Below, one piece after another: positions 1 to 7,089 of a stretch of 64,000 nt of DNA (position 1 is the stretch's first letter; every line of letters begins with the position of its first letter). Source of the DNA: Paenibacillus endophyticus. GTDB taxonomy: Bacteria > Bacillota > Bacilli > Paenibacillales > Paenibacillaceae. The notes below the pieces were generated by a model. It was not told the origin of the DNA and searched no databases. It saw only the letters and a list, made by a program, of their open reading frames with translations. The translations under genes and the position numbers were made by a program. Location of the stretch: contig NZ_JACHXW010000003.1 in the NCBI RefSeq assembly GCF_014192395.1, positions 415,001 through 479,000 of the forward strand, read 5' to 3'.

Positions 1-249
1 AAATTAACCATGGACTGGTCCAATAACCGAGCCGATTCATCTGCATCGCCCAAGTCCAGCTTATCTAGTTCTCCCTCTTCACCGAATATGAACCATGCCG
101 GCTCGCTATCAAATATCGATGAGCGATTGCGTATGCTAACTGCTTCGGGAAAAAGAATGCAAGCCATCAAAGAGTTTAGAAAAGCGAGCGGCGTTGGCCT
201 CAAAGAAGCAAAAGAATACGTAGACCATTTGGAGAGAGCTGACCGCTGA
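1..249 (+). CDS. Ribosomal L7/L12 C-terminal-like protein, possibly truncated by the window edge
   Basis: The reading frame is open to the first base of the window, so the gene may begin upstream. The first ATG inside the window is at 10 and gives 79 residues. The N-terminal half is a Ser/Pro/Asn-rich linker. The C-terminal half (about residues 45-77, from KRMQAIKEFRKASG to AKEYVDHLE) resembles the alpha-helical C-terminal domain of ribosomal protein L7/L12, in which a basic helix is followed by a G-V-G-L-K-E-A-K turn. Stand-alone proteins of this type are common small hypothetical proteins in Bacillales and are not ribosomal subunits. Their function is unknown. The domain resemblance is fairly clear, but the true start is not visible. 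Confidence 0.6.
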   Translation, partial: KLTMDWSNNRADSSASPKSSLSSSPSSPNMNHAGSLSNIDERLRMLTASGKRMQAIKEFRKASGVGLKEAKEYVDHLERADR

Positions 250-381
250 GTCTCTGTATTTTTTTATTCATTGTTTCCTTTTCATTACTGTCCCCATCGG
301 TTGGAAGGAATTAGTAATTGCTGATAGAATAAATAGGAAGATGATCAGATCATACATTTGTACACATAAGGAGATAAAACT

Positions 382-834
382 ATGGCAAAAAACAAATTGC
401 TGCGAATGGACAATGTTGGCATCGTTGTAGAATCCCTTGATAATGCAATCTCATTCTACGAGGAGATTGGCTTGAAGCTCGAAGGGCGAGCTACGATCGA
501 AGGCGAATGGGCTGGACGCGTAACCGGGCTCGGTTCACAGCATGTAGAGATTGCTATGATGGTTACCCCTGATGGTCATAGCCGACTTGAACTTTCGCGA
601 TTTCTCACCCCAGCTCCTATATCAGATCACCGATCTGCTCCTGTCAATGCCCTCGGTTATTTACGCGTCATGTTCACCGTTGAAGACATGGACGAATTGG
701 TAGCCCGACTCATGAAGCATGGTGCTCAGCTCGTTGGCGAAGTGGTTCAATACGAGAATTCGTATCGGCTCTGCTACATTCGAGGAAATGAAGGACATCT
801 AATCGGATTGGCGGAGCAACTCGGTCATAAATAA
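382..834 (+). CDS. VOC superfamily (glyoxalase/dioxygenase-like) protein
   Basis: This 150-residue protein has the paired beta-alpha-beta-beta-beta layout of the vicinal oxygen chelate fold. Strand 1 starts at about residue 8 (RMDNVGIVVESLD), the following helix is NAISFYEEIGL, and the second half begins near residue 92 (LGYLRVMFTVEDMDELVARL). The final strand contains GHLIGLAEQL, whose Glu is in the usual metal-ligand position. The usual first-strand His (HVGI) is replaced by Asn (NVGI), so the metal site may be atypical. A ribosome-binding site (AAGGAG) lies 8-10 bases before the ATG. It appears monocistronic. The substrate cannot be told from the sequence; lactoylglutathione lyase-like annotation would be over-specific. 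Confidence 0.8.
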   Translation: MAKNKLLRMDNVGIVVESLDNAISFYEEIGLKLEGRATIEGEWAGRVTGLGSQHVEIAMMVTPDGHSRLELSRFLTPAPISDHRSAPVNALGYLRVMFTVEDMDELVARLMKHGAQLVGEVVQYENSYRLCYIRGNEGHLIGLAEQLGHK

Positions 835-1102
835 GTGGCGATTATTCAACATCCCCTTTGTCTATTATCCAAGCCGCTTTCGTCCATCTGAAACAACCAA
901 TACAGAGGAAAAAAAAAGCAAAAGGATGGCAGGCAATTATCCGTCAACGTTAGGTAATTTTTACCACAAACAAATGGATTTTCATCTAACCTAGGGCATA
1001 AAGTAATAGTCTATTTATCACCAGTAAACATTTACCTATTCCTGTTAAAATATGTTTTTCATGATTTGTCGCGTTACTCAAACAAAAAGGAGACTAAAAT
1101 GG
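835..1102. other. Intergenic region without a recognisable gene
   Basis: This is about 270 bases of AT-rich DNA between the VOC gene and a tiny secreted-peptide ORF. No coding frame with conserved features was seen. A TAAAAT hexamer just upstream of the peptide gene, near 1045-1050, could be a -10 box, but no convincing -35 partner was found. Confidence 0.5.
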
Positions 1103-1243
1103 ATGAGAAAATTAAGACTAGGCTTCATAACAGGGTTTTTAGCTGTCAGTATGTTTCTAACGTTTGCGGGTGCCGTAAGTGCAAAGGACTATCCCGGTCC
1201 AGTAATTTATGCGGAGGATTGGCCTGAGCGCGGCTGGTGCTAG
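1103..1243 (+). CDS. Small putative secreted peptide with signal sequence
   Basis: This 46-codon ORF starts at an ATG preceded by AAAGGAGAC about 10 bases upstream. A longer version from 1052 lacks such a site. The N-terminus is basic (MRKLRLG), followed by a hydrophobic stretch (FITGFLAVSMFLTFAGA) and an Ala-X-Ala-type cleavage site (AVSA). The predicted mature part is only 19 residues, KDYPGPVIYAEDWPERGWC, rich in Pro, Trp and acidic residues and ending in Cys. I do not recognise the family. It could be an exported signalling or antimicrobial peptide, or the remnant of a longer exported protein. It is followed by a strong bidirectional terminator. The signal-peptide character is seen directly; any function is speculation. 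Confidence 0.5.
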   Translation: MRKLRLGFITGFLAVSMFLTFAGAVSAKDYPGPVIYAEDWPERGWC

Positions 1244-1303
1244 ATTTTAGTTCAATAATAGCCATCATTTTATGAAGCCATTTGTAAAATTCGAATCCTA
1301 CAT

Positions 1304-1343
1304 AAAAACGAGCCAATAGAATTGCTTCTATGGCTCGTTTTTG
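1304..1343. terminator. Bidirectional rho-independent terminator
   Basis: An inverted repeat (AAAAACGAGCCA with TGGCTCGTTTTT, about 14 paired bases) is flanked by an A-run on the left and a T-run on the right. It can end transcription of the small peptide gene on the plus strand and of the SDR gene at 1388-2263 on the minus strand. Confidence 0.75.
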
Positions 1344-1387
1344 CATGCAGGGAGCTTTTCTTGGAATGAACCATATCAAATCGCCGA

Positions 1388-2263
1388 TCAGCTTTCAAAA
1401 AATCCTTTTTCTCGTAGAATGGCGCTTGTTTCGTTCCATAATAGACGCTGCATCGCCTTATCTCCCCCAGGATTTATGGGTACGATGAGATCGCCAGATC
1501 CTACATTATAATAACCCCCTGTCACGCCTTGATACTTCGAATCTGTCATTAAACGAATCATACTATCAGCTCCTCTACGCGGATCGCCAATTCGAAAAAA
1601 ATTCAACAAGCGCTCAAGCAGTGAGGCAAACCAAAGTTCCCTCCCGAGACCAGTAACGTTAAAACCTGGATTCAGCGCATGAACGCTAATTCCCGTCCCA
1701 CCCCACTGGCGTGCAAGTTCAGCAGTAAACATAATATTTAGCAATTTGGTTTTTCCGTATAGCTCTGAAGAGCCTCTATAAGTAAATGGAGCAGTATCAA
1801 GCAAATCCGCCGGTATTTGAAATTTGCCATGTCGACGGGATGCTTCAGAAGCAACATTCACGATAGTTGCGCTGCCCGCTTTTTGCAAGGAATGACGCAA
1901 GGAATGTGTTAATAACCATGGCGCAAAATAGTTCACAGCCATCATTTCCGCAAATCCCTCTGAAGTAATCCGCTGTTCAAATGCATGGAGGCCTGCGTTA
2001 TTCAATAGCACGTCTATCTTAGGAAACTTTTCTGATATTTCTTGGCCTATTCGTTTGACATCCTTCATTAAGGACAAATCCCCAAAGAAAAAGTTTATTG
2101 GGGCTGAAGGCATCCGCTCCTTTATCCTGTTTTCTGTTGCTTCTGCGCGACTCTTGCTCCTCGCTGTGAGAATCAAATGAGCGCCACGATTAGCCATTTC
2201 ACATGCAACGAGCTGCCCCAAACCACTTGTAGCGCCAGTAATTACAATGATTGGATTTGCCAT
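1388..2263 (-). CDS. SDR-family oxidoreductase
   Basis: A 291-residue classical/extended short-chain dehydrogenase/reductase. The chosen start (MANPIIVITG) lies about 10 bases after AAAGGAG; the upstream in-frame ATG is only one base from it. The Rossmann nucleotide motif is TGATSGLG, the structural motif is NNAG (near residue 88), and the catalytic tetrad includes Y-G-K-T-K (SSELYGKTKLLN). The sequence resembles retinol-dehydrogenase-like/WW-oxidoreductase-type SDRs, and the Arg after the first beta strand suggests NADPH use. It diverges from a MarR gene across a region with two copies of a palindromic repeat, which suggests control by that MarR protein. The substrate is unknown. Confidence 0.85.
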   Translation of the reverse strand: MANPIIVITGATSGLGQLVACEMANRGAHLILTARSKSRAEATENRIKERMPSAPINFFFGDLSLMKDVKRIGQEISEKFPKIDVLLNNAGLHAFEQRITSEGFAEMMAVNYFAPWLLTHSLRHSLQKAGSATIVNVASEASRRHGKFQIPADLLDTAPFTYRGSSELYGKTKLLNIMFTAELARQWGGTGISVHALNPGFNVTGLGRELWFASLLERLLNFFRIGDPRRGADSMIRLMTDSKYQGVTGGYYNVGSGDLIVPINPGGDKAMQRLLWNETSAILREKGFFES

Positions 2264-2336
2264 TATGTTCATTCTCCTTTAAATGGGACCTATGTGTTTA
2301 TACGTGTTTTGACATCTTCATACCCAAATCATATAA

Positions 2337-2385
2337 TTGATATATATCAACTATATAGCGGTTAATTGATATATGTCAACTATAT
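2337..2385. promoter_or_regulatory. Putative MarR operator: two direct copies of a palindromic 20-mer
   Basis: TTGATATATATCAACTATAT (2337-2356) is repeated with one mismatch at 2366-2385, a centre-to-centre distance of 29 bp. The core TTGATATATATCAA is a perfect 14-bp palindrome in the first copy. The pair lies between the divergent SDR and MarR genes, as expected for autoregulated MarR operators. Confidence 0.65.
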
Positions 2386-2429
2386 GATGAATAAGCTTCT
2401 CTAAAAATCCAGGTTAGGTGGTAGCCATT

Positions 2430-2900
2430 ATGCATTTTGAACATAAAGATATGTCGAGAGGGCCATTGGAGCTGAAGCTCGGCGTACAGCTCAATGCACT
2501 CATTAGTGCAGCGCATGCGCTAAATGTCAAAACCTCAGCCTATTTCGACTCTTCTATACAACCTGCGGCTTTCCATATCGTCCGTTGGTTATATGCTCAC
2601 GGTCCAACGAGCGCATCGGAATTAGCAGATTCAACCGCAATGGACCGAAGCTCGGTCAGCCGTCTTGTCAAGCAACTTGAACGGTTAGGTTATGTTAGCC
2701 GAGATGGCTCTCCCCATGATCGCCGGGCAATACTTCTCACTCTCACAGAGCTTGGACGAAAAAAAACGTTTGAGGCTCTGCGCGAAAAAGAGAACTTTTT
2801 TTACGAACGCATAGCCCAATGGGATAACCGGCAGCTCGAAGCATTTATCGAAATGCTTCAGGCCATTAATGGATTCGAGCAAACGGATAACTCCCTCTGA
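2430..2900 (+). CDS. MarR-family transcriptional regulator
   Basis: This 156-residue protein has a MarR-type winged helix-turn-helix. A helical dimerisation N-terminus is followed by the recognition region TSASELADSTAMDRSSVSRLVKQLERLGYV, and the wing contains the hallmark D-R-R (SPHDRRAILLTLTELG). The start at 2430 is preferred because AGGTGG is spaced 8 bases before the ATG; a GTG at 2418 is also possible. It diverges from the SDR gene at 1388-2263 across the palindromic direct repeats, so it probably represses both. MarR proteins of this class usually respond to small aromatic or oxidising ligands, but the ligand here cannot be inferred. Confidence 0.9.
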   Translation: MHFEHKDMSRGPLELKLGVQLNALISAAHALNVKTSAYFDSSIQPAAFHIVRWLYAHGPTSASELADSTAMDRSSVSRLVKQLERLGYVSRDGSPHDRRAILLTLTELGRKKTFEALREKENFFYERIAQWDNRQLEAFIEMLQAINGFEQTDNSL

Positions 2901-2981
2901 ATCATATGGTTTATTTCGATACATCCGTGCAAAATGATCACTGAGCATTGTCCCGTCTTAGGCTTCATAAAATAACAAAAT

Positions 2982-3044
2982 GCACCCCCTATAATTTCAT
3001 CAGTTTGCCTCAGGGGCTTAACCAATGTCTATTATAGGGGGTGC
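2982..3044 (-). terminator. Long inverted repeat, probable terminator
   Basis: Two perfect 14-base arms (GCACCCCCTATAAT and ATTATAGGGGGTGC) enclose about 35 bases. Read on the minus strand, the hairpin is followed by ATTTTGTTATTTT, fitting termination of the DoxX transcript. It may also help end MarR transcription from the other side. Confidence 0.55.
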
Positions 3045-3075
3045 TCTTCAGAACGTGATTGAATGGTTTGATTGT

Positions 3076-3150
3076 TGGAGCCTATTGGGATCGAACTCCC
3101 AAGCGCTTGCTTGCCATTCAAGCATTCTCTACCTAAGTATGCTGCACTTG
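3076..3150 (-). pseudogene. Degenerate tRNA-like sequence
   Basis: The minus strand shows a T-arm consensus (GTTCGATCC flanked by TTGGG and CCAA), an acceptor-like end GGCTCCA, a D-loop-like GGTAGAGAA, and an anticodon-arm-like TGCTTGAATGGCAAGCA containing GGC. The 5' acceptor strand does not pair and the D-stem is broken, so it is unlikely to be a functional tRNA. It lies immediately downstream of the DoxX stop codon. It is best read as a relic of an alanine- or glycine-type tRNA. Confidence 0.45.
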
Positions 3151-3153
3151 AAC

Positions 3154-3522
3154 TTAGCCAAAAAGTTGGGGCAATTCGTCTGCGTATAAGAGTACTAATG
3201 CAATAGCTATCGCTAGATTTAACAAGGCAGGTATGATTTTCCCGATCGGATGTTTGACTCTGAAATGCGAAAGGCATGCCAACAGCATCATAATGCCGAT
3301 CCCTATGCCGGTCCAAGCGGCAACACTAGCATACCAGTAGCCGATAATAAGTCCTATACATCCAACAATTTGAAAGTAGCCTGTAACAACCCGGAACCAT
3401 TGAGGAAGCTTAATCGAATCGAACAGTTCGATCTGATGTTTAGCTCCTGCCAGCTTGCTTCCACCAAAGAATGCCATGGAGAACAGCAGCCAGCTTTGAA
3501 GAACGATGGTTAGAATGTGCAT
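3154..3522 (-). CDS. DoxX-family membrane protein
   Basis: This 122-residue integral membrane protein has four hydrophobic segments (TIVLQSWLLFSMAFFGGSKL; FRVVTGYFQIVGCIGLIIGY; VAAWTGIGIGIMMLLACL; IIPALLNLAIAIALVLLY). The pattern of Gly and the F-F-G-G-S-K-L sequence in helix 1 match the DoxX/DoxD-like family. Some members are linked to quinone or thiosulfate redox chemistry and many are of unknown function. The start at 3522 is preferred because AAGGAAG lies 9 bases upstream; two ATGs further upstream lack a site. Two copies of a GGACAC-type inverted repeat sit upstream, but no adjacent regulator gene was found. Confidence 0.8.
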   Translation of the reverse strand: MHILTIVLQSWLLFSMAFFGGSKLAGAKHQIELFDSIKLPQWFRVVTGYFQIVGCIGLIIGYWYASVAAWTGIGIGIMMLLACLSHFRVKHPIGKIIPALLNLAIAIALVLLYADELPQLFG

Positions 3523-3552
3523 ATGAGTCATCTTCCTTATCCATTTATTATT

Positions 3553-3600
3553 GGACACCATTCAGTGTCCTAAATCATCATATAACACCATTAGGTGTCC
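3553..3600. promoter_or_regulatory. Putative operator pair upstream of the DoxX gene
   Basis: GGACACCATTCAGTGTCC (3553-3570) is an inverted repeat. A second related copy, AACACCATTAGGTGTCC, ends at 3600, exactly 30 bp further on. This looks like a tandem operator for a TetR- or HxlR-type regulator encoded elsewhere. Confidence 0.5.
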
Positions 3601-3655
3601 TGTAAAGCAATATTTAATGGATGGAATGAAAAGCTTCACAGCTCATTGTTCATTC

Positions 3656-3704
3656 AAAAAAAAAGGGGTAATCCAACAACGTTTCCGTTGTCGGATTACC
3701 CCCT
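3656..3704 (-). terminator. Rho-independent terminator of the methyltransferase gene
   Basis: On the minus strand a long stem (GGGGTAATCCGACAACG with its complement, GC-rich base) is followed by CCCCTTTTTTTT. It lies 60-110 bases after the methyltransferase stop codon. Confidence 0.85.
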
Positions 3705-3767
3705 TTGGAATAGATGAGCCGATTTGACCGAGCAGCAGATCCGGCACCTCCCTAATCATTAGCTAGC

Positions 3768-4370
3768 TTATTTCTTAGCATCCATTATAAATAAGCTGGC
3801 ATCCTGGTTCATGAATATGTTATTGCCAGTGTAAATGGTTTTAGATTTCGTTTCTTTGAATCCAATCTTGCTCAAAAGCGCAATAAGATTTCCCTGATCG
3901 AATCCATTATGGACCATATCTGTTATGACGTTTTCATTTTTATCAAAATCTACGATCAGCAAATGGCCTCCCGGATTCAGCACTTCATATAATCGTGATA
4001 ACACTGGCTCTATTTCTTTGATATGAAGTAAAACTTGAGCCATAAAAACATAATCGGCATGTAGGTCGGATCTCGCTCCCGCTTCAAAATCAAAGCAAAT
4101 CGTTTCTGCATTCAAAACATTAGCGTTAGCGACTTTTTGATTGATTAGTTCAAGCATATTTGGTGACGTATCCAAAAAAACGACATGTTGGAATGCATCA
4201 AGCAAATTCAGCCCGACAAGCCCTGTTCCACATCCAAAATCAATAGCCCTTTTATCTTTACCGTTTTCTATGAATTCACGAATGGCGTTTGATGCAATGT
4301 TTGCGATTTGAATTCTTTCAGAAGTGTCATAACCATTTGCCATTGCTTCAAAAATATCTGTATTGCCCAT
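3768..4370 (-). CDS. Class I SAM-dependent methyltransferase
   Basis: This 200-residue protein starts at MGNTDIFEAM, where GGAGG lies 8 bases upstream; an earlier in-frame ATG lacks a site. Motif I of the Rossmann-like SAM fold is AIDFGCGTGLVGLNLL (residues about 50-65). The acidic residue binding the ribose is in VVFLDTSPNMLELI, motif post-II is DYVFMAQVLLHI, and LLIVDFDKN follows. This is the UbiE/COQ5-like small-molecule methyltransferase pattern. The acceptor is unknown. The gene appears monocistronic, with its own strong terminator. Confidence 0.85.
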   Translation of the reverse strand: MGNTDIFEAMANGYDTSERIQIANIASNAIREFIENGKDKRAIDFGCGTGLVGLNLLDAFQHVVFLDTSPNMLELINQKVANANVLNAETICFDFEAGARSDLHADYVFMAQVLLHIKEIEPVLSRLYEVLNPGGHLLIVDFDKNENVITDMVHNGFDQGNLIALLSKIGFKETKSKTIYTGNNIFMNQDASLFIMDAKK

Positions 4371-4549
4371 GATCTTGCCTCCACTTTGGTTTCTCATAGC
4401 GTCGCATGTCCAGCCTTTGGCTGATCATGAAGAACTATGCTCCAACGTCCATGTTTGGGAATGCACCTCATTATATCAGAAGGATGATTACCTAGGCAAA
4501 AACGTCTACACAATATCCCAGCTACAGCATTGCCGAGACCTCACCCATC

Positions 4550-5314
4550 TTAATATGCCGTCCAACCGGCATCTGCCGTAATAATCGTGCCATTGACGAA
4601 GCTTGATTCGTCCGAGGCTAGAAATAATGCCACCTTAGCGATCTCCTCAGCATCCCCTACCCGCGGGTTGATTGCCATTCCCGCCATCGCGCGTTCCGCT
4701 CCAAAAGGATTTGGTGCTGTCAACGAAGCGGATATATTGGTCATCACGCCGCCCGGCGCAATTGCATTGCAGCGAATTCCTTTATTCGCATACTGAAAAC
4801 CTACGTTTTTGGTCAGCCCCACTACAGCATGTTTAGAAGCCGTATATGCTGTACCGGCACGTGATCCGAATAAACCGCCAGCTGAAGCGATGTTAACGAT
4901 GACACCCGCGCTCTTCGGCAAGAAAATGGCGAGCGCCTTCCGAATGGTTCTCATCGGTCCTGTCGAGTTGACCGCGAAAACTCGTTCCCATAGCTCGTCC
5001 GTAAGTTCACCCGCAGGCACGAAATTATCCATAATGCCAGCATTATTCACTAATATGTCAACTGTTCCGTACGAGTTTGTCGTCTCGTTGAACAGACGTT
5101 GCACATCATCTTCCATCGCTACGTTTGCTTGAACGGCAATTGCTTCGCCTCCCTTTTCCTTGATTTCTTTCACCACTTGGGTGGCATTCTCCAAATGAAG
5201 ATCAGAAACGACGACTTTAGCCCCTTCAACTGCGAATAACTCGGCTATGGCTTTCCCCATACCAGAAGCAGCTCCGGTAACGATTGCCACTTTCCCTGTA
5301 AGCTTCAAATTCAT
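4550..5314 (-). CDS. SDR-family oxidoreductase (254 residues), under the module 1 shared operator
   Basis: A classical SDR with the cofactor motif TGAASGMG, the aspartate after strand 2 (VVVSDLHLEN) typical of NAD(H) preference, NNAG (near residue 90), the catalytic Ser region (VNIASAGG) and Y-T-A-S-K. It ends in a typical Gly-Trp tail. The start MNLKLTGKVAIVTG is chosen by family length; no strong ribosome-binding site is visible, and MKV four codons earlier is possible. Upstream, at 5420-5460, lies the direct-repeat site shared with the carbohydrate genes of module 1. This suggests induction together with the glycosidases and a role in oxidising a released sugar, for example a rhamnose- or fucose-dehydrogenase-like step. 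That role is inference; the SDR family alone does not give the substrate. Confidence 0.85.
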   Translation of the reverse strand: MNLKLTGKVAIVTGAASGMGKAIAELFAVEGAKVVVSDLHLENATQVVKEIKEKGGEAIAVQANVAMEDDVQRLFNETTNSYGTVDILVNNAGIMDNFVPAGELTDELWERVFAVNSTGPMRTIRKALAIFLPKSAGVIVNIASAGGLFGSRAGTAYTASKHAVVGLTKNVGFQYANKGIRCNAIAPGGVMTNISASLTAPNPFGAERAMAGMAINPRVGDAEEIAKVALFLASDESSFVNGTIITADAGWTAY

Positions 5315-5419
5315 CCCTACTTTCATCCTATTTACAGCATGTTTCCTAGTTTGGAATGTTACTGAACTCGAATTCCAAAGGAACTGTAATTCCATCCTAA
5401 TGTATGATGACTGCACACC

Positions 5420-5460
5420 TCTAACGTTTTGACGACTTCATCAATGGAACTTTAACGACT
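5420..5460 (-). promoter_or_regulatory. Module 1 direct-repeat operator, copy a (SDR promoter)
   Basis: Read on the minus strand, two AGTCG half-sites start exactly 23 bp apart. The promoter-proximal half is AGTCGTCAAAACGTTAGA. A weak -10-like TAGGAT lies about 20 bases further on, a looser fit than in the other four copies. The same 41-bp arrangement occurs at 9027, 14336, 18663 and 23041. Confidence 0.7.
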
Positions 5461-5496
5461 ATTTCGGAATGAGAGCCAGATTAGCAATTATTATGG

Positions 5497-5525
5497 TTGA
5501 CAAGCACGCCTATCAAATTTAGACT
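5497..5525 (+). promoter_or_regulatory. Promoter of the second SDR gene
   Basis: TTGACA (5497-5502) is followed after 17 bases by TAGACT (5520-5525), a good -35 with a weak -10. The palindromic operator follows immediately downstream. Confidence 0.6.
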
Positions 5526-5530
5526 AATAA

Positions 5531-5550
5531 AAACATACACATGTATGTTT
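5531..5550. promoter_or_regulatory. Putative TetR operator upstream of SDR-TetR
   Basis: AAACATACACATGTATGTTT is an inverted repeat with 9-bp arms around a two-base centre. It sits between the promoter and the ribosome-binding site of the SDR gene, the usual place for a TetR repressor site. The TetR gene lies just downstream on the same strand. Confidence 0.65.
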
Positions 5551-5569
5551 TAAAAAAGGAGGATTTTTC

Positions 5570-6379
5570 ATGACGGATTTCTCAAGCGTTAAGGGCAAAG
5601 TTGCTATAGTAACAGGTGCTTCTGATGGCCTCGGCAAAGCGATTTCACAATGTTATGCGGACAATGGCATGAAGGTCGTTATATCAGATATCAATACCGA
5701 CAAAGGATTACAGGTTGTAGAAGGAATTAAACTTGCCGGCGGAGATGCAACATTCTTCAAAGCTGATGTAAGTAATGAAGAAGAAGTAAAAAACCTTATA
5801 GACTTTACAATCGAGACATTTGGACGATTAGACGGGCTTGTCAATAACGCAGGCATCGCCGCCGACAATAGGCCTATTCACGAATATTCTACTGCGGAGT
5901 TCGACAGACTCATGTCTATTGATTTGAGAGGCGTATTCTTAGGAACGAAATATGGAGTCGAAGGCATACTAAAGTCTAAATCGTCTGGGGGATTCATTGT
6001 TAATGTTGCTTCATTAGCCGGAATATTGGGAAACAGCTCCATGGGCATTTATTCATCCGCCAAGCACGGCGTTGTAGGTTTGACCAAAAGCGCTGCGCTG
6101 GATTACGCCCCTTATAACATCACCGTTAACGCGATTTGTCCGGGAACTTTCAGAACTTCGATCTGGGGAGAAACACCTGAAGAAATCGTCACTCAATATG
6201 CAAAAATATTCTCGCCAAGCGGAAGATTAGGCGATCCAAAAGAAATCGGCCATCTGGCTCTATTTTTAGCATCGGACTTGGCACGTTATATAAGCGGTTC
6301 AGCTATCTCGATAGATGCTGGCTCGAGCGCAGGCAAAATTACTCCTGTACAATGGGCTCATCCTGAAATTTTGGAGTAA
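5570..6379 (+). CDS. SDR-family oxidoreductase (269 residues)
   Basis: A classical short-chain dehydrogenase/reductase with a strong AAGGAGGA ribosome-binding site. The cofactor motif is TGASDGLG, the Asp after strand 2 (VVISDINTD) indicates NAD(H), and NNAG is near residue 93. The catalytic Ser lies in VNVASLAG, with Y-S-S-A-K. The C-terminus is slightly longer than in minimal SDRs. It is about as similar to the SDR at 4550-5314 as generic family members are. It lies upstream of a TetR gene and behind a palindrome of TetR-operator type, so it is probably repressed by that protein. Its substrate is unknown; 3-oxoacyl-ACP reductase-like or sugar dehydrogenase roles are both possible. Confidence 0.85.
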   Translation: MTDFSSVKGKVAIVTGASDGLGKAISQCYADNGMKVVISDINTDKGLQVVEGIKLAGGDATFFKADVSNEEEVKNLIDFTIETFGRLDGLVNNAGIAADNRPIHEYSTAEFDRLMSIDLRGVFLGTKYGVEGILKSKSSGGFIVNVASLAGILGNSSMGIYSSAKHGVVGLTKSAALDYAPYNITVNAICPGTFRTSIWGETPEEIVTQYAKIFSPSGRLGDPKEIGHLALFLASDLARYISGSAISIDAGSSAGKITPVQWAHPEILE

Positions 6380-6395
6380 ATCGTCTCTCTCCCTC

Positions 6396-6424
6396 ATAAC
6401 TTCCTAGCGGAAGTTATTTTTCTT
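6396..6424 (+). terminator. Rho-independent terminator after the SDR gene
   Basis: A hairpin (ATAACTTCC, loop TAGC, GGAAGTTAT) is followed by a T-rich run (TTTTTCTTT) 17 bases after the SDR stop codon. Confidence 0.75.
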
Positions 6425-6458
6425 TGTATGCTATAATGCATGTGAGGAGTTGAAAGAC

Positions 6459-6998
6459 ATGATTACGACCAAAGAGAACATGTGCGAAACGGCTATTCAA
6501 ATGTTTAGAGAACATGGCTATGAGAACATCAGTATCAACATGATATGTAATCGACTTCAGGTCACTCGCGGTTCTTTCTATCATCATTTCGAAGGTAAAA
6601 GCGATCTGCTATTATATTGGTTCTCCTCACAGGCTAGGATGCATATCAAGCTAGCGCTCGACATAGGCTCTCCAAAACAAATTTTAAAGAAACATGCGCT
6701 CGATTACGCAAATATCATCGAAAAAGTCGGCCATGATTTTATGTACCACATACTCTTGGCGGAATTCGAACTTCAAGGCAAGCACTTTCATACCTATTTC
6801 AATGCGGAAGGCCTGTCCATCGATCTCATCCAAAAGGCGATCGAAAATAACGAAATTCATTCAACGAGGACACCTAAGGATTTGTTGGATACGTTTGTCG
6901 CTGGTGTCATTGGGGTCATTGTATTGTGGAAGCTCGAACAAGGCCAATTTGATATCTCTAAGAAAATTGATCTAATCTTTGAAGTTACCTATCGGTAA
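6459..6998 (+). CDS. TetR-family transcriptional regulator
   Basis: This 179-residue protein has the TetR N-terminal helix-turn-helix: ETAIQMFREHGYENISINMICNRLQVTRGSFYHHFEGKSDLL (residues about 10-50, broken here by the helix order) ends in the hallmark F-Y-H-H-F. The C-terminal ligand domain is all helical and not assignable to a ligand. The ATG at 6459 is chosen because GAGGAG lies 9 bases upstream; a TTG at 6450 is less likely. TATAAT at 6432-6437 offers a -10 box separate from the SDR promoter. The palindrome at 5531-5550 is its likely binding site. It is followed by a strong bidirectional terminator. Confidence 0.9.
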   Translation: MITTKENMCETAIQMFREHGYENISINMICNRLQVTRGSFYHHFEGKSDLLLYWFSSQARMHIKLALDIGSPKQILKKHALDYANIIEKVGHDFMYHILLAEFELQGKHFHTYFNAEGLSIDLIQKAIENNEIHSTRTPKDLLDTFVAGVIGVIVLWKLEQGQFDISKKIDLIFEVTYR

Positions 6999-7004
6999 AC
7001 CGAA

Positions 7005-7056
7005 AAGGACAGCAAGAACCATCCTCTCCTTCCGGATTGGCATTCTTGCTGTCCTT
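7005..7056. terminator. Bidirectional terminator between TetR and the permease operon
   Basis: The 14-base arms AAGGACAGCAAGAA and TTCTTGCTGTCCTT enclose about 24 bases. The hairpin lies between convergent genes and can serve the TetR gene on the plus strand and the permease genes on the minus strand. Confidence 0.75.
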
Positions 7057-7089
7057 TGTTCGTTCTTACTTTGCTTTACCTTGAGACCA

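Noticed and set aside
1146..1379. 77-codon minus-strand frame over the small-peptide gene
   Set aside because: It runs through the bidirectional terminator and has no supporting start site; the plus-strand signal peptide explains the region better.
3250..3513. 87-codon plus-strand frame opposite the DoxX gene
   Set aside because: The minus strand encodes a hydrophobic DoxX protein; the plus-strand frame is a shadow without family features.
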